36,955 bases of DNA, taken from positions 1 to 36,955 of the forward strand of contig CAYZUS010000019.1 of the NCBI GenBank assembly GCA_964481885.1, given 5' to 3'. Source of the DNA: Fen731 sp964481885. Lineage in GTDB: Bacteria > Actinomycetota > Humimicrobiia > Humimicrobiales > Humimicrobiaceae. Both the position numbers and the translations under genes were made by a program. The first letter of the stretch is position 1. Every line of letters starts with the position of its first letter. The notes beneath the pieces are model-generated. The model searched no databases. It had not been told where the DNA came from and saw only the letters and a program-made list of their open reading frames with translations. Positions 1 through 7,059 of this stretch are shown here, in pieces.

Positions 1-1482
1 AATGCCCAAAAATTTATTTCTGCCATGGACAAGGAATACTATCTGCATTTTGCGGGCCATAAGGATGATTTAAATACGGCTGTTTTATATGAAGAATATG
101 CAGATCTTTTTTCGACCGCAAATTTCGAGCAGTTAAAAAAGTTAAAGAGTGAAAGCAACTCACCTGTTGAGATTTCAAGACTTTCAAACCTTTTACAGCT
201 TTGTGGTGAAGGCTTGCTCGAAAATCAGGTCAGGGATCTCTCTGATGAGATTGCTGAGCAGGAGGCAAAAGCAACTCTTGATATAGACGGCAAAGAGGTG
301 TCCTTCAGGTATTCAGAGATAACGCTTTCAAATGAGCCGGATAAGATCAAAAGGGATAAGCTGGATGACAAGAGAAATGAAATGGTGAAGAAATCATTTA
401 ATCCCAATTTGTTAAATTACTGGACCACGCTCCACGACGGGGCAAAAAAACTTGGGTTTGAAAGCTACAAAGATTTTTTTTCATTTTTAAAGAACGAAGA
501 TTTTGAGCAGACTGCGCATCAGACCAACAGGCTGCTTGACGAAACAAGGCAGCTGTATGAAGATAATTTTAGCGCCCTTCTTTCCAGTGAAATTTCAGTG
601 AACCTGCAAAAATCAAGGAAGAGTGATTTCGCATATTTGCGCAGGGCCAAAAAATTTGACAGGTATTTTAAAAAGGACCAGCTTGTGCCGGTTTTTAAGG
701 ACACTTTAATGGCTATGGGTATAGATTTGGAAAGGCAGCCAAACATAATTCTTGATGTGGAAGAGCGCAAAAACAAGTCACCGAGGGCTTTTTGCGCCAC
801 AGTAAAAGTGCCGGACGAGATATACCTTGTGGTAATGCCAAAGGGCGGACAGGATGATTATGAAGCAATGTTTCACGAAGGAGGGCATGCGCAGCATTTC
901 GCAAATGTAAAAGCTGATGTGGATTTTGAATTTAAATGCCTGGGAGACAATGCCGTTACAGAGGGCTATGCATTTACTCTTGAACATATAATGCAGGACA
1001 GGCAATGGCTGACAGGTTTTTTAAAAATGCCTGCTGAAGTCGCAAAAGAGTTCCTTTATTTTTCAAACATCATAAAGCTGTGGTTCTGCAGAAGATACGC
1101 AGGTAAATTAAACTACGAGCTTTTACTTCATGACAAAAATCCTGTTGCCGGTAAAGACGAAGCATACAGGGAAATCCTGGGTGGCGTAAACATGATGGAT
1201 TATTCGGAAGCCGATTACCTTAAAGATGTCGATGAGGGGTTTTATTGCACCAATTATATCAGGGCGTGGATATTTGAGGCCCAGCTTAAAGATTACATGC
1301 TGAGAAAGTTTGGCAGTAACTGGGTAAAACAGAAGAAGGCAGGAAGCTTTTTAAAGGAAATATGGTCCTATGGCCAGAAATTCAGCCCTGTTGAAGTATT
1401 AAGGCAGCTGGATTATAAAGAACTTGATGTTGACTATCTTATAAATTCACTGATAGAGGGCGTCAACAGAAACAAACAGTAA
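1..1482 (+). CDS. M3 family oligoendopeptidase, 5'-truncated
   Basis: Zinc metallopeptidase of the M3 (oligoendopeptidase F / thimet) family, which cuts short peptides in the cytoplasm. The frame is open from the first base, so the N-terminus lies outside the window; the first in-window ATG is at 25, but M3 enzymes are usually 550-600 aa and only about 493 codons are visible. The active site is the HEGGH motif encoded at 874-888 (residues 284-288 counted from the ATG at 25). The third zinc ligand is the Glu of VTEGY, 25 residues later (codon 961), which is the M3 spacing. The C-terminal half is rich in helix-forming sequence, as expected for the family. The stop codon falls inside the first copy of a 72-bp tandem repeat. 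Family assignment is firm; substrate is unknown. Confidence 0.9.
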   Translation, partial: NAQKFISAMDKEYYLHFAGHKDDLNTAVLYEEYADLFSTANFEQLKKLKSESNSPVEISRLSNLLQLCGEGLLENQVRDLSDEIAEQEAKATLDIDGKEVSFRYSEITLSNEPDKIKRDKLDDKRNEMVKKSFNPNLLNYWTTLHDGAKKLGFESYKDFFSFLKNEDFEQTAHQTNRLLDETRQLYEDNFSALLSSEISVNLQKSRKSDFAYLRRAKKFDRYFKKDQLVPVFKDTLMAMGIDLERQPNIILDVEERKNKSPRAFCATVKVPDEIYLVVMPKGGQDDYEAMFHEGGHAQHFANVKADVDFEFKCLGDNAVTEGYAFTLEHIMQDRQWLTGFLKMPAEVAKEFLYFSNIIKLWFCRRYAGKLNYELLLHDKNPVAGKDEAYREILGGVNMMDYSEADYLKDVDEGFYCTNYIRAWIFEAQLKDYMLRKFGSNWVKQKKAGSFLKEIWSYGQKFSPVEVLRQLDYKELDVDYLINSLIEGVNRNKQ

Positions 1483-1636
1483 AAAGAATTTGATAATCCT
1501 GGTTAATTTATTTCACCTGATATGATTTGACGGGCAAACAGAAACAAACAGTAAAAAGAGTTTAAGTATACTGGTGGATTTATTTCACTTAATATGATTT
1601 GCCGGGCAAACAAGTATAAACAGTAAAAAGAATTTT
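1465..1636. repeat. 72-bp imperfect tandem repeat, about 2.4 copies
   Basis: Units start at 1465, 1537 and 1609, each opening with AACAGAAACAAACAGTAAAA or a close variant, so the period is exactly 72 bp. The first unit contains the last codons and stop of the M3 peptidase. The third, partial unit runs into the leader of apt. The copies differ at several positions, so this is a real diverged duplication and not an assembly echo. Confidence 0.85.
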
Positions 1637-1651
1637 AAGACAGGAGTAAAA

Positions 1652-2118
1652 TTGGATCTAAAAGCTAAAATCAGGAATATCAAGGATTTCCCGAAAAAAG
1701 GAATAGTTTTCAGGGACATAACACCGCTGATAGGGGATGGTGAAGCTCTAAAATATACTATTGATGTTATGGCAGACTACTATAAGGGCAAGAAAATCGA
1801 TGCCATTCTGGGCGCAGAAGCAAGAGGGTTTATTTTTGGGGCCGCTCTTGCTTACAGGCTTGGGACAGGGTTTATTCCTGTAAGAAAACCCGGAAAGCTT
1901 CCTTTTGACACCTGCAAAGTTTCTTATGATCTTGAATACGGCAGCAATGTAATGGAGATGCATGTGGATGCAATCAAGCCGGGAGACAATATACTTATTG
2001 CAGATGATCTTGCTGCAACAGGCGGCACCGCCAAAGCACAGGCAGAACTTGTTAAAGAAAGGGGAGGCAATGTTGTTGGCTTCTGCTTCCTGGTGGAGCT
2101 TGAGTTTTTAAATCCAAG
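1652..2118 (+). CDS. apt: adenine phosphoribosyltransferase, 3' end lost in gap
   Basis: Converts adenine plus PRPP to AMP in purine salvage (cytosolic). The start is TTG at 1652, supported by a GGAG ribosome-binding site at 1643-1646 and by the family N-terminus (RNIKDFPKKGIVFRDITPL). The PRPP-binding loop is the acidic ILIADDLAATGGTA segment at about residues 115-128, and the adenine-site sequence GAEARGFIFG sits at about 54-63. About 155 residues are visible before the N run; Apt is normally 170-175 aa, so only the last beta-strand region is missing. The reading frame drawn through the Ns is not meaningful. It sits about 170 bp after the peptidase, separated by the 72-bp repeats. Confidence 0.93.
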
Positions 2119-2218
2119 NNNNNNNNNNNNNNNNNNNNNNNNNNNNNNNNNNNNNNNNNNNNNNNNNNNNNNNNNNNNNNNNNNNNNNNNNNNNNNNNNN
2201 NNNNNNNNNNNNNNNNNN
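2119..2218. other. assembly gap (100 N)
   Basis: A run of exactly 100 N, the conventional placeholder for a gap of unknown size. It removes the 3' end of apt and possibly the start of the DUF1844 gene. The flanks do not repeat each other. Confidence 0.99.
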
Positions 2219-2219
2219 T

Positions 2220-2597
2220 ATGGAAGCAGATGAAAAAAAGAAAAAAGGCGGAAATGGTGAAGACAGAGTTTCAAAAGAGGTAATAATGGATGAAGAAACC
2301 TCAAAAAAAGAAACTGAAGAAATGATAAACAAGCTTCAGGAGGAAATCGACAAACTCTCCGTTAAAGATGTTGTAATGCAGATAATGATGTCGCTTTCCA
2401 GCCTGGCATATAAAAAGATGGGTCTGCCTGTTGGAACAAATGACAGGTACAAAGATAAAATTCAGGCAAAAATAGCAGTTGACAGTTTCGAGGCGCTTTT
2501 AAAAGTCCTTGAAGCTGAGATAAGCGCTCAGGAGGCAGACAACCTGAGGTCATCATTGTCCAACCTGCAGTTAAACTTTGTAAAGATCTTTATCTAG
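2220..2597 (+). CDS. DUF1844 domain protein
   Basis: Small acidic/basic protein of unknown function, recognised as DUF1844 by the helix pattern in residues 45-125: a first hydrophobic helix (VKDVVMQIMMSLSSLAYKKMGLP), a lysine-rich stretch, then the helix pair KIAVDSFEALLKVLEA and the final leucine-rich helix. The first 40 residues are charged and look disordered. The ATG at 2220 directly abuts the gap, so the true start may be in the gap, at 2220, or at the ATG at 2289. DUF1844 proteins are common in Actinomycetota and some other phyla, with no established role. Downstream lies a non-coding stretch with hairpins. Confidence 0.7.
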   Translation: MEADEKKKKGGNGEDRVSKEVIMDEETSKKETEEMINKLQEEIDKLSVKDVVMQIMMSLSSLAYKKMGLPVGTNDRYKDKIQAKIAVDSFEALLKVLEAEISAQEADNLRSSLSNLQLNFVKIFI

Positions 2598-2861
2598 ATC
2601 ATCCTGGAAAAGTTTTTTCGCAGAAGCATTCACATAAGCAAATTGAATCTATAAATATGGGATGTACACATTAAGTTCAAGGGCCATATTTTTAAAGGTG
2701 GCCCTGTGACAAACATATAACCTGTTTTACCCTGCCGTCCCGGCAGATGCCATATTTATACCCTGGTTAATTATAAAGACAGTCTGTGAGAAGAAACTTT
2801 CTCAGAGAAATTTAAAATACAATTTATACAAATCATGTTTTTAAAATGGAGGTGAAAGCAA
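2598..2861 (+). other. non-coding leader with three hairpins
   Basis: No convincing gene. It holds three compact inverted repeats: 2680-2686 with 2699-2705 (7 bp), 2732-2737 with 2741-2746 (6 bp, 3-nt loop) and 2787-2792 with 2799-2804 (6 bp). None is followed by a T-run, so they do not look like intrinsic terminators. They may be part of a structured 5' leader for the zinc-ribbon/MobA-like pair; no known riboswitch was recognised. Confidence 0.35.
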
Positions 2862-2966
2862 ATGGCAGTATGGAAATGTGGTTCCTGCGGTTATGAAAAA
2901 GAAGGCAGGTGTAAACCAAAAAAATGTGACTGTGGAGCAAAGGAAAGTTTTCAGAAAAAAGAGTAA
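2862..2966 (+). CDS. RCKP-type rubredoxin-like small zinc ribbon, 34 aa
   Basis: A 34-residue protein beginning MAVWKCGSCGYEKEGRCKPK. It has a strong GGAGGTGA ribosome-binding site at 2848-2855 and an ATG at 2862, so it is a real small gene. Cysteines at 6, 9, 17, 22 and 24 match the RCKP-type rubredoxin-like family (CxxCGY, then RCKPKKC and CGA). The last pair is spaced C-x-C here, whereas the family usually has CPxC, so one residue seems to be missing from the second knuckle. Function is unknown; the fold probably binds zinc or iron. It ends 10 nt before the MobA-like gene and is probably co-transcribed with it. Confidence 0.8.
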   Translation: MAVWKCGSCGYEKEGRCKPKKCDCGAKESFQKKE

Positions 2967-2976
2967 GGATTATCTG

Positions 2977-4047
2977 ATGAACCTTAACGGAGTATTGCTG
3001 GCTGGAGGAAAAAGTTCAAGGTTCGGTTTTAATAAGCTTGACATCAGAAACTGCACAACTCCTATATTTATTGACCAAATTGTTAAATTAAGTTTTTTTT
3101 GCAATATTATCATTGTTGTCACATCCGCAGGCAATCATAGCTTGGTTGCAGCAGAATTAAAAAAAATAGACAGCTATTTTGATTTTTTTCATAAATACAT
3201 TGAGAAGTATTATAAAGTGCAGAAGAATTTCGAAAGAACCTGTGAGTTTCCGGATAAAATACCTGAAGTGGTTTTGTTGGTTGATGAAGATTTTAATAGA
3301 TTTGGACAAAATGCATTCGACAGAGCAGCAGCCGAAGCGCAGGGTATTAACAAAAAAGGTATAAAAGAAGAAGATATAAAAGGGCACATAAGAGATCAAA
3401 AGGCAAAAAGAGAGGTTTTAAAATATAGTAAGCCAACAGAGGAGGATTTGGAAGAAAGTGGATTAAAAGACTGCGGGCCCATTCTGGGAATGTATACAGG
3501 TCTTAAAAATGCTCCGGATTATTACAGCCTGGTTCTTGCTTCGGACATGCCTTTTGTATCCCACAGGCTTTTACAACTTCTTGCAGCCTGTTTAAAAATA
3601 AATTTTACATGTGCCAATAAGAGCAAAGGTCAATTGAGCGCCGATTCTGGCACTGCCCGAAAGCCTGAGCACGCTATATCCAGTTTTACAACTCAAAAAA
3701 AATGCAGTGATATATATGTTGTAAAGAAATCTAAAGGTTTTGAAGTTTTATGCGGGATTTATTCCAAATTCTGTATAAATTTAATAGCCGAAAATATAAA
3801 AGCAAAAAAGAACAAGATTACAGATATTATTAATGGAGTAAGCGCCCAAATATTGGATGAGTCTGTTCTGCAGACAAACGGTATTGATGACCTGAATTTT
3901 TTTAATATAAACAAATCAGAAGATTATGATGATTACATAAATATTTGGAACTCGAAAGCTTTCAATATCCGCGCCACATTAAATGCATCCGAAAGAAATG
4001 AAGAGACTTTATATGCACTTGTATGGGCCGAATTTTTTATGAGATAA
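2977..4047 (+). CDS. MobA-like nucleotidyltransferase with large insertion
   Basis: GT-A-fold NTP transferase related to MobA (molybdenum cofactor guanylyltransferase). The start at 2977 is chosen because the family N-terminus begins there (NGVLLAGGKSSRFG, Lys20 completing the nucleotide motif); the frame is open further upstream, but that stretch overlaps the zinc-ribbon gene. Other MobA landmarks are GPILGMYTGL at about 167-176, the metal-site SDMPF at 189-193, CGIYSKFC at about 258-265 and FNINKSEDY near 309-317. The protein is 356 aa against about 200 for MobA. Roughly 90 extra residues, lysine- and glutamate-rich, separate the first motif block from GPILG; a smaller insertion precedes the CGIY block, and there is an extra C-terminal tail. 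No other molybdenum cofactor genes are in view, so the substrate is unproven. Confidence 0.75.
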   Translation: MNLNGVLLAGGKSSRFGFNKLDIRNCTTPIFIDQIVKLSFFCNIIIVVTSAGNHSLVAAELKKIDSYFDFFHKYIEKYYKVQKNFERTCEFPDKIPEVVLLVDEDFNRFGQNAFDRAAAEAQGINKKGIKEEDIKGHIRDQKAKREVLKYSKPTEEDLEESGLKDCGPILGMYTGLKNAPDYYSLVLASDMPFVSHRLLQLLAACLKINFTCANKSKGQLSADSGTARKPEHAISSFTTQKKCSDIYVVKKSKGFEVLCGIYSKFCINLIAENIKAKKNKITDIINGVSAQILDESVLQTNGIDDLNFFNINKSEDYDDYINIWNSKAFNIRATLNASERNEETLYALVWAEFFMR

Positions 4048-4146
4048 ATTTTTTTTAAAACCAGTCTCTTTACCAAATGCCAACATTTTTAAAGAAGTAG
4101 AATATACAAGTAAACAGATTTTTTTAAACTGCTTGCTTATAGCCAG

Positions 4147-5028
4147 CTATTTTAAGTCCGATTTTTTTTCTTTCTTCAGCCTGCCAGGAAGTACAAATAT
4201 CATCCAGTAAACAATCCCGACCATTATCGCCCCACCGACAATATTTCCCAGAGTGACAGATAATAAATTTCCAAGAAATCCCGTTATGTTCAAATGAGAC
4301 ATATCAAGTTCCGGCAAATTCTTTGCTATGCCGGCAAGAATATCCGGGTTGTTCTTTATTATCAGGCCCATCGGGATAAAGTACATGTTTGCTATGCTGT
4401 GCTCAAATCCTGAAGCCACAAAGGCAGCAATCGGAAAAATTATGGCGGCTATTTTGCTTACAACAGATCTTGCAGAAAAGCACAGCCAGACAGCCAGGCA
4501 CACAAGCGCATTGCATAGTATTCCCCTTGAAAAGCCCTGTAGAAATGTCAGGTTTGTTTTGTCTGCTGCAATCTGGACCATCTTTATGCCCATTGCAAAG
4601 CTTTTCATTTTCCAGAGGTCCGTCATAAACATCAGCAATACCACACATATTGAGCCAACGAAATTTCCCAGGTAAGTTACAACCCAGTTTTTAAGGACCT
4701 GCTTATAAGTCACTGTTCCTGAGGCGAACCCTATTATTAAAAGATTGTTTCCTGTAAAAAGCTCTGCACCTGCAACCACTACAAGTATGAGCCCGAGTGA
4801 AAAACAGACACTTCCAATAAGCCTCGTAAGGCCGACACTGAGTGAAGAATCAAAAACTGCCAGGGTAAAAAACTCTGCACCCAGGGCAATAAAACTGCCG
4901 GCAAGTATCGAAAGCATCAGAAGGCTTATCCAGTGCAGGCCGGCTTTTCTCTTGCAGGCCTGCTCAACTCTGGCCACTATATCTGCTGGAGAGTAATCGT
5001 CAAAACTGAATTCATTTGGCTGCGACAT
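4147..5028 (-). CDS. formate/nitrite transporter (FNT) family channel
   Basis: Pentameric inner-membrane channel of the FNT family, moving small monovalent anions such as formate, nitrite or hydrosulfide. At 293 aa it has the normal length, with six hydrophobic helices. Diagnostic sequences are GSVCFSLGLILVVVAGAELFTGN (residues 72-94), GILCNALVCLAVW (169-181) and FEHSIANMYFIP (208-219), which carries the conserved pore histidine His210. The ATG at 5028 has an AGGAG site (CTCCT at 5034-5038 on the plus strand). It is a monocistronic minus-strand gene convergent with the MobA-like gene. Formate is a reasonable guess for an anaerobe, but subtype cannot be set from sequence alone. Confidence 0.9.
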   Translation of the reverse strand: MSQPNEFSFDDYSPADIVARVEQACKRKAGLHWISLLMLSILAGSFIALGAEFFTLAVFDSSLSVGLTRLIGSVCFSLGLILVVVAGAELFTGNNLLIIGFASGTVTYKQVLKNWVVTYLGNFVGSICVVLLMFMTDLWKMKSFAMGIKMVQIAADKTNLTFLQGFSRGILCNALVCLAVWLCFSARSVVSKIAAIIFPIAAFVASGFEHSIANMYFIPMGLIIKNNPDILAGIAKNLPELDMSHLNITGFLGNLLSVTLGNIVGGAIMVGIVYWMIFVLPGRLKKEKKSDLK

Positions 5029-5375
5029 TTAATGCTCCTGACTTTTTTTGTTTGGATTATTTATTTAAATAAATCTATATTAATTTTATTTATTTTATCC
5101 AGGAAAACAACTCAAGTTTTTAGTGAACCGTTCAGTCAAGTTAAGTTCAAAAGTTTTCATAATTTTAATTCTTTTGCCAATTGTTTACCAGAAAATATTC
5201 AATACAAAATGTATGCTTTACAAAATTGTTTTAAGGAATTTTATTGAATATATTTTAATAATTTTTATAATAATTTAGTATTACAAAATCTTAATATCTG
5301 CTTGTTTGACAATATGAATCTAAATATATATACTCATATACATAAAAATACATAATATTTTTAAGGAGCATACAA
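5029..5375. other. divergent intergenic region, AT-rich
   Basis: A 347-bp region between the divergent FNT and ribbon-helix-helix genes. It holds the perfect 16-bp palindrome ATTTATTTAAATAAAT at 5059-5074, about 30 bp upstream of the FNT start codon, and a near-consensus promoter for the rightward gene (listed separately). No coding potential is seen. Confidence 0.6.
5306..5334 (+). promoter_or_regulatory. near-consensus housekeeping promoter
   Basis: TTGACA at 5306-5311, a 17-bp spacer, then TATACT at 5329-5334. This matches the sigma-70/SigA consensus in 11 of 12 positions with ideal spacing. Transcription would begin near 5341, giving a leader of about 35 nt for the gene at 5376. Confidence 0.75.
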
Positions 5376-5612
5376 ATGGAAAAAAAGCAGGATTACTTCA
5401 GGATACCTATTACAATGCCATCAGATATGGTTTCATTTCTTGAAAATCTTGGTGTTGAATGTAAAAAATCCGGCGGACACAAACTTGCCAATACGGAAAT
5501 TGTCAGGTCACTTATCAGGCTGATGATGGATCTTGACGCCGATATTTCCGGGATAAAGACTGAAGATGAACTGGAAGCAAGGATAAAAGAGGCAGCCAAA
5601 AGGTATAAGTAG
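5376..5612 (+). CDS. ribbon-helix-helix-like small protein
   Basis: A 78-aa protein with an AAGGAG site at 5363-5368 and the near-consensus promoter above. The layout resembles a ribbon-helix-helix (CopG/MetJ-like) DNA-binding fold: an N-terminal strand (YFRIPITM, residues 7-14), helix A (16-31), a GGHKLANTE turn and helix B (EIVRSLIRLMMDLD, 41-54). A charged C-terminal helix follows (62-78). RHH proteins dimerise through the strand and act as transcription regulators or antitoxins. There is no toxin-like partner downstream before the gap, so an autonomous regulator is as likely as an antitoxin. The fold call is from pattern only. Confidence 0.6.
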   Translation: MEKKQDYFRIPITMPSDMVSFLENLGVECKKSGGHKLANTEIVRSLIRLMMDLDADISGIKTEDELEARIKEAAKRYK

Positions 5613-5618
5613 GAAAGC

Positions 5619-5662
5619 CGGAGAGCATAATCGCAAGTGAGATGACTCTGCCTGGCTCTCTG
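5619..5662 (+). terminator. possible hairpin after RHH gene
   Basis: CGGAGAGC (5619-5626) can pair with GCTCTCTG (5655-5662), eight pairs with one G-U, just after the stop codon. The loop is long (28 nt) and no T-run follows, so termination is uncertain. Confidence 0.25.
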
Positions 5663-5691
5663 TGGTTATCCATAAAGAAATCTAAAATAAA

Positions 5692-5791
5692 NNNNNNNNN
5701 NNNNNNNNNNNNNNNNNNNNNNNNNNNNNNNNNNNNNNNNNNNNNNNNNNNNNNNNNNNNNNNNNNNNNNNNNNNNNNNNNNNNNNNNNNN
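5692..5791. other. assembly gap (100 N)
   Basis: Run of exactly 100 N between the RHH gene and trxB. The flanks are not duplicates of each other; true size is unknown. Confidence 0.99.
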
Positions 5792-5880
5792 TGAACAATA
5801 GTTTAAGTGTTGGGCCCGGTAATATTTAAATTGTTCACCAGGTCTTTAGTTTGATTGTTATTTTCATGAAAGGCACCGTT

Positions 5881-6846
5881 TTGAAAGAAATTAAAACAGA
5901 TTTATTAATAATAGGGGCGGGCCCCGCCGGTCTTGGCGCAGCACTATATGCAGCACGAAGCGCGCTCGAATTTAAAATAGTTGACAAACTGATGGCTGGC
6001 GGGCAGATAATCACTACAGAGATTATTGAGAATTACGCCGGCTTTAAGGATAATATTTCAGGTTATGACCTGATGGCCGCCATAATAGAGCATTGTAAAA
6101 AGTTTAATATTTCGACTGAAGAATATATGGTCCTTGATTCGATTGAGCTGCTTGGGAAAAATAATGGCGGCAAAAATGTTTCAGGCAAAAATCTTAAGTT
6201 TGTCTGCACGGGTGCGGAAGCCAGGATTATCTCAAAAGCAGTTATCATAACAACAGGGACGAGCCCTGAAAGATTGTTTGTAGAGGGCGAGAGCGAGTAC
6301 ACCGGTAAAGGCATATCATACTGTGCCACCTGCGACGGGGCACTTTATTGGGACAGGGAGGTAATAGTCATAGGAGGTGGCAATACTGCCATACAGGAAG
6401 CGCTGTTTTTAACCAAGTTTGCCAAAAAAGTTTATATTGTCCACAGGCGCAGCGAGCTGAGAGCAGTAAAAATACTCCAGGACAGGGCATTTGAAAATAA
6501 AAAAATAGAATTTATATGGGACAGTATAATTGAAAAGTTTTCAGGCGGCGAAAGGCTTCAGGAAGTAACGATAAATAATGTAGTGTCAGGCGAAAAATCA
6601 ATCCGTAAAATAGACGGCGTTTTTGAATATGTAGGCATTAAACCCAATAGTGCTATAGCATCCGGGCTCGCTGACCTTGATGCCAACAAATTTATCATAA
6701 CTGACAGCAAAATGCAGACGAGCCAGCCAGGATTGTTTGCTGCCGGTGATGTAAGGGACACGCCATTGCGGCAGGTAATAACTGCAGTCGCCGACGGTGC
6801 AGTTGCGGCAACTTACGCAGATAAGTACATCAGTGATGCAATTTAA
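5881..6846 (+). CDS. trxB: thioredoxin reductase
   Basis: FAD- and NADPH-dependent thioredoxin reductase, passing electrons from NADPH to thioredoxin in the cytosol. The FAD loop GAGPAG is at residues 12-17, the redox-active CATC pair is Cys148/Cys151, the NADPH site is GGGNTAIQEA plus HRR, and the second FAD motif GLFAAGDVRD lies near the C-terminus. I chose the TTG at 5881 because it has AAAGG at 5869-5873 and leaves seven residues before the first beta strand, as in E. coli TrxB. The ATG at 5866 and the TTG at 5851 are in frame and possible. All catalytic residues are intact. It lies about 210 bp upstream of cwlM, a neighbourhood shared with mycobacteria; no thioredoxin gene is visible between them. 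Confidence 0.94.
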   Translation: MKEIKTDLLIIGAGPAGLGAALYAARSALEFKIVDKLMAGGQIITTEIIENYAGFKDNISGYDLMAAIIEHCKKFNISTEEYMVLDSIELLGKNNGGKNVSGKNLKFVCTGAEARIISKAVIITTGTSPERLFVEGESEYTGKGISYCATCDGALYWDREVIVIGGGNTAIQEALFLTKFAKKVYIVHRRSELRAVKILQDRAFENKKIEFIWDSIIEKFSGGERLQEVTINNVVSGEKSIRKIDGVFEYVGIKPNSAIASGLADLDANKFIITDSKMQTSQPGLFAAGDVRDTPLRQVITAVADGAVAATYADKYISDAI

Positions 6847-7059
6847 AATATGGCGGGTATCCTGCCGATTTAAGTAAGGCATTCGCAGCATGCAGACTTG
6901 ATATGCTGTGATAATTTTAGATTTGCTTTATATTCGGGTTTGCCGGAATATTTACCTGTTGACAGGGTGGAGCGGAAACCTGGTGATAATATTTGAGTAA
7001 TTGGGACAGCGTATCTTTTGAGATTATAATTTTTTAAATAAAAAAAGCATTTGGTGATT
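6847..7059 (+). other. trxB-cwlM intergenic spacer
   Basis: No gene is seen here; in mycobacteria a thioredoxin gene occupies the equivalent place. A consensus TTGACA lies at 6959-6964, but the nearest good -10 (GATAAT at 6985-6990) is 20 bp away, so a promoter for cwlM is only possible. Confidence 0.35.

Noticed and set aside
1652..2233. apt reading frame continuing through the N run to 2233
   Set aside because: The 100-N gap is of unknown length, so the frame beyond it is arbitrary and the trailing residues do not look like Apt.
2878..2976. N-terminal extension of the MobA-like protein from 2878
   Set aside because: That stretch overlaps the zinc-ribbon gene in another frame, and the family N-terminus begins at the ATG at 2977.
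5376..5612. Toxin-antitoxin module
   Set aside because: The RHH protein could be an antitoxin, but no toxin gene is visible on either side before the gap.
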